Assembly: GCA_029204225.1 (NCBI GenBank)
Contig: MU831854.1
Location: 36,348 to 100,347 of the forward strand
Reading direction: 5' to 3'
Origin: Diphasiastrum complanatum
Taxonomy: Eukaryota > Streptophyta > Lycopodiopsida > Lycopodiales > Lycopodiaceae
DNA length: 64,000 nt
Shown here: positions 57,901 to 64,000 of the stretch, one piece after another
Layout of the letters: each line of letters begins with the position of its first letter
How positions within the stretch are numbered: position 1 is the first letter of the stretch
Translations under genes and position numbers: made by a program
Notes under the pieces: model-generated
What the model was told of the DNA's origin: nothing
The model's database searches: none
The model's input: the letters and a program-made list of their open reading frames with translations, nothing else

Positions 57901-59899
57901 AGATGTGAATGTTGACATTGATATGTTTGCATGGAAATCAAAGGCCAAAAAGTCAACAAAGAAACACAACTACATCATACAAAAATTAATATCTATCCTA
58001 GATATCTCTGTAGAACACATCAAAAAATACTTGCCAAAAATAGCTAAGAAATGTGCAGCTGATGTTGACAATTACTCTCACAATAAATGTTACTATAGTC
58101 ATTTTGTTTGTCACATAGTAGCCAACCCAAAGTGAAATACATCTAAAAGCATATACGTTCCTGACATTTTCTCAGTATACAATTATAAATATGTGCATTA
58201 ACTTAATTAAAGTTTTTAATTATTGTAATGATCATCATAGATAAATGATAGTTAGTTAGAATACAAAGGTAATGAATATTCAATGTCACTAAACTTTGGT
58301 GAAACAAATTCCAATATACCAAATTTATGTTTATTGTTTCAATGAAGGACTCCTTTGGGACAATGCACACCACTCCTCTCAACTATTTTTTCTTTTGAAT
58401 AGATTTTTTGAATGGTGGCATGCTTGTGTTGGATTGTTATAGTATGATTTTGTGGTGTTTAACATTTAACAATCAAAATATATTATTATAGTTTTAAGAT
58501 GTTTAAAGTGTGAGTTGGGGGAGGATGTTGGACATTGTCACATTCTACACTATGGAGAAAACCGACATTCAAATTTGTCTATTCAATTTTTCATTTATAG
58601 TCATTAGGGCTTATTCCCTCTATGGGATGACACATGCCAAATATAGTCCAAACTAAATGAAAATTTCCAAAATTTAATGAGATTATGTTGATATAAAATG
58701 TATTGATATGCCTAAAGGCTTAAACAAGGACTCAAACAAAAATGAGATGTACCGTAATGCATTGCTAGACGAGTATATATTTCACTTATCAATATATTAT
58801 TCATTGAAGATTACATAAAGAGGTTTCATGTTCGCCTTCTCATAATCTTGCATCATATTGAACTATGTATTGACTAGAGATGTTGCATTTGGCTATGAAT
58901 TTTTTACTTTCAGTATCTTGTTGAGATTTGAGCAATGGTAGATATTTGGTGGCATTGGTGAAGGGGCTTCCCAGCTCCTCTAAGTGGCCTCCATGGAGAA
59001 GGTAGATCCATAGTGGCCTTTTGCTATGCTATGAAATAAATTTTGAAATTGCCCTTGACAATTTTATGTTGGTCTTCCAGTTTGAAGCCAATATTCCAAA
59101 TTGAGGTTCTCTCCTTTTTTTTTTATTTTAGATGTTCTTGCTATACCTAGCTAGACTCACAATTAGAATGCAACCAATGCCAAGATGCGCATGAGGCTTG
59201 TCCTGGCCAAGAAGGAACTCGCGCCATTGCAAACTTGTAATAAAATCAATGATTTCGCAAACATATCTCCTAATGAGCCGTTGCCAGTTGGCATCATCAA
59301 TCAATTTAGTACATTCTATTTGTGTTTACACCTTTCCAAGTAAACACCTTGCTTCAATGTCTTATGTACAAAGGAACCACAATTATCTGTTTGTGGTTAC
59401 ATCCATAAGCAACATGTTCTTGTACCACCAAAGTACATTACAAGCTCAACCATTACACTATACGGCCATAAAGCCTAGCTCCATACAAACATTTGTACAT
59501 GCCTAGTTGTACCGCAAGGGTCTATTTGTCCTTATACCCTCAAAAGCACAACCTTGCTTCAATAAACGCTATATTTGTGGTTAGAGCCCTATGGGGCACA
59601 TCCTTGCCTCAATAATTGGATATACAGACTAAGAAGTTGGCTCCTTAACAAGCAAGAGGTCCAATTTCATAGATTTAACATGCTCACACATACAAAGTTA
59701 GGAGACTTAATCGTTATGCCCTCATACATAACAAGTCGAAAGATATGGGACTCCTCGCTCAAAACAAGCCACTTAAGACTCATGCTGATCACATATGAGC
59801 ATCTAGGTGGATTGTGACTACCATGGCATTGGCAAGGCGACCTTCATACAAGGGTGTTGGCAACTTGAGAACAACCGTCATGTAACAATGGTGGGCGCT
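54982..59899. other. Intergenic stretch without recognised genes
   Basis: About 4.9 kb, AT-rich. Short open frames match nothing I know. Around 56900-58140 there are runs of codons without stops in one frame or another, which hints at a decayed coding sequence, but no motif supports a family. No LTR termini or PBS were seen. Confidence 0.4.
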
Positions 59900-60340
59900 T
59901 TTTGGATGCTTGCAAGTAGAGTAGCCACCACTCTTGGATGATGTCGAGCTTGTCACTCTCATAACAATCACAATTGCTTGGATGTTGCTGCGACCACCCT
60001 TGGAACGATAAATTTTTGATTGCCTCGATGTTGCTCTCAAGCACCACACCACCCTTCATTAATGGCGGGCTTGTGACTCCCTTAGTAGTCATGTTTGCCT
60101 AGCCATTTGCTCTCCAAGCATTTACCAAGCAACCAGCACCACCCTTGGATGATAGTGGGTTTGCAACTCCCACTCCACCAAGCAACAACCTGACTCTCGT
60201 TGCTTGGATGCTGCTCGTCGAGCAGCTGCACCACCCTTGGCAGGCTAGTGACGCTCCCATTGCACGGATGTTGCTCCAAAGCATCGAGCACCCTTCAAGG
60301 ATGGTGGGCATGTGACTCCTATACCACTCAAAGTTGCTTT
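59900..60340. repeat. Degenerate tandem repeats built on GCACCACCCTTGGATGATG
   Basis: Variants of a phrase (TTGGATGTTGCT, then CACCACCCTTGGATGATGGT, then GGGCTTGTGACTCCCAT) occur about five times at spacings of roughly 75-120 bp (near 59930, 59990, 60045, 60145, 60225 and 60290). Open frames on both strands across it reflect the repeat, not genes. It lies about 400 bp upstream of the PHD/RINGv gene leader. Confidence 0.65.
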
Positions 60341-60684
60341 GATGCCCATCTCTTTAACATGTCGTCATCTTTTGGATTTCGAATTTTTGTTTTTCGAACA
60401 AAACGGGAAGCCGATACTACTCGGATTCAATGTGAAAACCGATATCCAAAGGCGGCCTCAAATCTAGGAGCGACATCGAACAAGTCAACATAAACATCGC
60501 CGTACTAGGAGACAACCGATGTGAGTCACTCGCATCGATCTGACTCTACCCATCTTGGCCCACAAACCAGGAATGGCAGAATAGGGGGGATCTACATGAC
60601 ATGTGACCCACATTCATGTGACCAAAGCTCCCCTCTCCCTATCTCCCCTTTTCCTTCTCCTTCTTCTTCTTCTTTTGTCTGTTT

Positions 60685-60688
<4 letters not shown>

Positions 60689-60738
<50 letters not shown>
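60689..60738 (+). repeat. (GA)25 microsatellite in the PHD/RINGv gene leader
   Basis: Fifty bases of GA, preceded by a TTCTTCTTCTT tract. GA tracts in plant 5' leaders are bound by GAGA-binding (BBR/BPC) proteins, which makes a regulatory role plausible. Confidence 0.95.
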
Positions 60739-60742
<4 letters not shown>

Positions 60743-60755
60743 GAGAGCGAGAGCG

Positions 60756-60809
60756 ATGGAAGAATGGAAGAGTAGGGTTTGCGAGGCAGATGATGATGAA
60801 GCGCAATGA
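60756..60809 (+). CDS. Upstream ORF, 17 aa, in the PHD/RINGv leader
   Basis: ATG at 60756 opens an 18-codon frame (17 aa, acidic C-terminus EADDDEAQ) ending TGA at 60809, about 140 bp before the main ATG at 60950. If the transcript starts upstream of the GA tract, this uORF would be read first and could reduce translation of the main frame. The transcription start is not known from the sequence. Confidence 0.4.
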   Translation: MEEWKSRVCEADDDEAQ

Positions 60810-60949
60810 AAAAGCTGCAGATGGATGTGTTTTTCGGGGTTTTTTTTGGTGTAAGGCTTGTGGGTTTTGGTGCAGAGTAAGAGTAGTAAGTAGCATGTAA
60901 GGCGAGAGCTGTTTCTGTGTGTGTTGTGTTGGTGTGAAGAAAACGAGGC

Positions 60950-63902
60950 ATGTCTGCAAAAACCAGCTCTTTGTTTCAGGGCAAGAAGGGCAACAAGAAA
61001 GGGATTGCGGGTGGAGTGGGTGTGGCGGCAGGGAAAGCACCAGGGGGATTGATAAAGCAGGGGACATTGTCTGTGAGGCGGACAAGCGAGGGTGACGGAA
61101 AGCATGCTGCCTTTGCTGTGGAGTTAAGGCTCGGCAGCGGCAGCGGCTCTGATCCTTTGTCGCCCAGATGCAAGAAGTTTAAGTGTGACGAGCAAGGCTT
61201 TGATGATGTGAATGCATGTGCACGGGCGTATCGGTTTGCAGCGGGGACGGATGAAATGCCAATGTTTAGAGCATTTGTGTTGGAGGAAGGGTCGGGGTCC
61301 GCTGATGGATCTAGCGCAGATAGCGAGGAATCTGTTGCAGCCTGCTTGAGAAGCATGCATTCTGGTTCTGAACTCAGCAACGCAGAAGGCATCGGGGATC
61401 AGATTCCAGCGGCGAGGGTTTACGGGAGGTTTGAAAGCAAAGAAGCCTGTGAAAGAAAGCCAGTTTCTTATGTATGCCTGCGCAAGAACCCTAGAGTGGG
61501 TTTGATATTTGCTGTTGTAATGGCTCGGCTGGAAAATGGGGGGCAGCATGGGGCCATATCATTCCAGATGCACAGAAGGTATGCCACACATGATGACGAA
61601 TACGTTAATGGGGAAGAAGAACTGCTGACCAGGGCTATCACATTCCTGCGTAGTGCTGCTTTTGAATACTGGCGCAAGAATGGCAAGAATGGAGCGAACA
61701 GGCCTTTTCTCCACGGGGATCCATCTGGCGCTCAGGGTCGAGAGCGCGGACTTAAGCATCCTTTCTCATATGTAGGGATCGACGATGGAGAGAAGGTGGA
61801 TTGTGTATGTGGGAAGAATCGGAGCAAGGGTCTTATGGTTGCGTGTGAACACTGTGGTGTGTGGGAACACGCTGAGTGCTTGGGATACAGATTCAGTTCA
61901 CAGGTGCTAATTCTATCTGTATGAGATTAGATTTTTTTGCTATTCGGGGCTCTATTCTTCCTCTTTGGTGACTTAATGCACTGCACATTGTCTTCTTCTA
62001 CTGCTGCAAAACCAATGTTTGTGCTGTGATGATGTAAAGATGGATCCAGGGCTATGTATGTTACTGGATCGTTTACAGGATTAACAGGCAGGTCATGGAT
62101 TGTGGATCAACAAACAGGTTCCTTTAATTGGTGGCCAAAGGGTATTTTTGAGATGAGGTTTGAAGGCTGGACCACGGTTTGAACGGCTGGGCTTAGTGCA
62201 AGCCTTAGATTGGGATGAGAAGTTGAAACTAAAAAGTGTAGTTGCCGCTTGGGAACAGTGGGGTGGGCCATATGTAACTCATACCCAAGCCTAAATGGAT
62301 GCTGGTGTTTCCTTCTTGCAGATTCCTGAGGATTATATTTGCTCGGCTTGTATAAGGGCGCAGAAAGAGGAGGTTGTGTTCATCCGATTGGACGAACAGG
62401 TTAGTTCCAGGCATCATCTGTAAAAAGTTGAGACTTCAGAGCAGAATGTTCTTAACAGGGGCTATACAGCCAAACAGGAGCAGGTTAATCCTTGCCTTTG
62501 TGCAACAGCACTGTCATATGAATGCCCATTATAGCATATAACAATAGGCCCAGACGAAACTCTTGCTACTTTTCTTTTTTCTGTCCAATAAGTCAGCGCC
62601 TACAACCATGGTTGGATTTTAATACTGGATTTTGGGATCGGTGCACATATATTCAAGCTACTGAGACATAACTTTGCTTAAGAGTTTGACAAGATTTTAT
62701 GGTGCCCTCTACATGATTCGAATCAAAAGAGACATTTTTTAAGGAAAATAACCGAGCAACCTCAAGGTAATGGCCTCCAGAAACATTTGCTGGTGGGCTG
62801 TTATCAAGTTAGGGCAAATTGTTGATTAGGTTTGAAAGACCAAAGACTCAAGCTTTGTTCTCAGACCATTTGAAATGATCATTGTGTGCTGCAGGGGGTA
62901 AGCCAAATCCAATATTCAGATGGTTTGCTGATTGATCCACAAGAGAGAGAAAGATTTAGAGATGAACCTGTTTGTTGTGTTTGTGGCTGTGAATATAACG
63001 AGGATCTTGAGAATATGGTATGCTCTGAGTTTTGATACATGTTTGTAGTGGCTGTAGCACTTATAGTTACAAGTTGAATTGAATCAACTAGATTTGAATC
63101 AAGTGGACTGGAATTGAGCCTGTTCAAATTGATTCAATTTTTTTTTCAAGTCAATTCAAAGGTTTTTTTGATGCTTTGAATCATTTTACAGTAAAAAAAA
63201 CGATTCTCCTTTTCAAATTTTAATATAGAACGTGGGGAAAAATAAGCTTTTTCAAAGATAGAAAAGTTTTTGTGCAGATCGCTTTGAATCGATTCAAACT
63301 GCGATTTGTTGTCGTCAATATACTAGTAGACAGTATAAGTTATCACACACTGATCATTTATTCAATTGCAGTTGGCAAAAATGTGTTTATTTTTAAAGGC
63401 TTTGTGCAGTTTAGCTGTGTACAGAGATTATTGAGCCACTTTTTCACTTTGTAATTGATATCTCTCTATTATGCAGATTCATCCTTGTTCTTGTGGTGGA
63501 GGTCTGGCCGTTGCTCATTCAAATTGTTTGTTATCAGCATTGGAGAGTACCACATCAAAGGAACGAGCTAAACAGGCAGCTTCCTCCTTACCATGTCCTC
63601 TATGTGGTGGGCAAGGTTTTGTGGTATGTGGGAATAATGGTGCTTTAGCTTCATCCGATTCGGGGAAAGAAATATCCCCACCGAAGCCTGTTACACTGAA
63701 ACGCAACTCAAGAAGACCATCCAACTCTGAAAACTCATTGAAAGGAGTGAAGCGGTTGCGAAGTGCCTTAGTACAGCCTGGAGCTGAAAGAAAAAATGAG
63801 ATGACAGAAAATGCCTCGTCAAGTAGTGTCAAACATGAAGCTGGAAGCCAAGTGATTTGTTCTGGGAAGAAAATTGATAGTGTACCTACTGAATCGATAA
63901 AG
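60950..63902 (+). CDS. PHD finger + RING-CH (RINGv) zinc-finger protein, 3' end beyond window
   Basis: Exons 60950-61903, 62322-62399, 62895-63017 and 63477-63902 are in phase (527 codons so far) and end at a donor (AAAG|GTCTGT). The N-terminal 280 residues match nothing I recognise: a basic Lys/Gly start, an acidic Ser-rich stretch, and a conserved-looking VGLIFAVVMARLENG segment. A PHD finger follows: C285-x-C287, C299-x2-C302, H307-x2-C310 and, across the intron, C325-x2-C328, with Trp two residues before His. After about 40 residues comes a C4HC3 RINGv pattern: C371-x2-C374, C389-x-C391-x7-H399-x2-C402-x22-C425-x2-C428, split by intron 3. Basic KRLR-type patches beyond it suggest nuclear location. 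PHD fingers read histone tails and RINGv fingers usually act as E3 ligases, so chromatin-linked ubiquitin ligation is a guess only. Confidence 0.85.
63036..63310. repeat. GAATC/GATTC-rich stretch in intron 3 of the PHD/RINGv gene
   Basis: TTGAATTGAATCAA, TTGAATCAAG, TTCAAATTGATTCAA, TCAAGTCAATTCAAAG, TTTGAATCGATTCAAAC and similar words occur in both orientations around an A/T core. This resembles the arms of an inverted-repeat element like the hAT-type one at 16064-16986, but ends and target duplication could not be defined. Confidence 0.4.
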
Positions 63903-64000
63903 GTCTGTTGAAGCATCGTTTTCACATCCTTTTGAAACTTTTGAGAAAAAGATCTTAGGTTTCATTGTTTCAGAGTAAATTATTGTATAGAATAATATTT

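Noticed and set aside
60592..61105. Minus-strand frames opposite the PHD/RINGv leader and first exon
   Set aside because: They include the GA tract and lie antisense to a well-supported coding exon; no motifs.

Overview
The window is nuclear DNA of a land plant with a large, transposon-rich genome. The evidence is spliced genes with GT-AG introns up to 9.7 kb, plant-type NOT2 and poly(A)-binding proteins, many decayed Copia-type LTR retrotransposons and a non-autonomous hAT element. A non-seed vascular plant such as a fern is my guess from the overall look. The sequence does not prove it.

Three host genes are supported by exon-by-exon reading in which every splice phase agrees. (1) NOT2/VIP2, the CCR4-NOT subunit, lies on the + strand at 13219-27559: 12 coding exons, 699 codons, with the starting exon unresolved. 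(2) A complete cytoplasmic poly(A)-binding protein lies on the - strand at 48187-37873: 9 coding exons, 644 aa, four RRMs plus an MLLE domain, one GC-AG intron and a TATA box upstream. (3) The 5' part of a + strand gene starts at 60950 and runs off the window end. It encodes a PHD finger followed by a RING-CH (RINGv) finger, with a uORF and a GA tract in its leader. NOT2 and PABP are convergent neighbours acting in the same process: PABP coats the poly(A) tail and CCR4-NOT removes it.

Layout. 0-4.6 kb: two broken Copia elements on the - strand. 4.6-11.4 kb: AT-rich sequence without recognisable genes. 11.4-11.85 kb: a 203-bp tandem duplication with a 20-base G run, just upstream of the NOT2 leader. 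12-27.6 kb: NOT2; its 9.7-kb third intron holds a 923-bp hAT-type element with 8-bp target duplications, a 5' LTR with tRNA-Met primer binding site and a non-coding interior, a 467-bp tandem duplication and a Copia RT remnant. 31-36 kb: + strand Copia fragments (RNase H, PPT and LTR; then gag, protease and integrase), with a long (GA)n tract in gag. 38-48.6 kb: PABP, whose first intron carries a 71-bp minisatellite. 49.4-54 kb: a Copia element with both LTRs, PBS and PPT but no reverse transcriptase, in an apparent tandem LTR-internal-LTR-internal arrangement. 54-60 kb: mostly unassigned sequence, with one possible RT-related fragment and degenerate repeats. 60.7-64 kb: the PHD/RINGv gene.

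The most unusual items are the PHD + RINGv protein, the rearranged Copia array with its duplicated 390-bp block, the intronic minisatellite, the hAT element and the G-run duplication at the NOT2 promoter. I found no clearly new multi-gene system.
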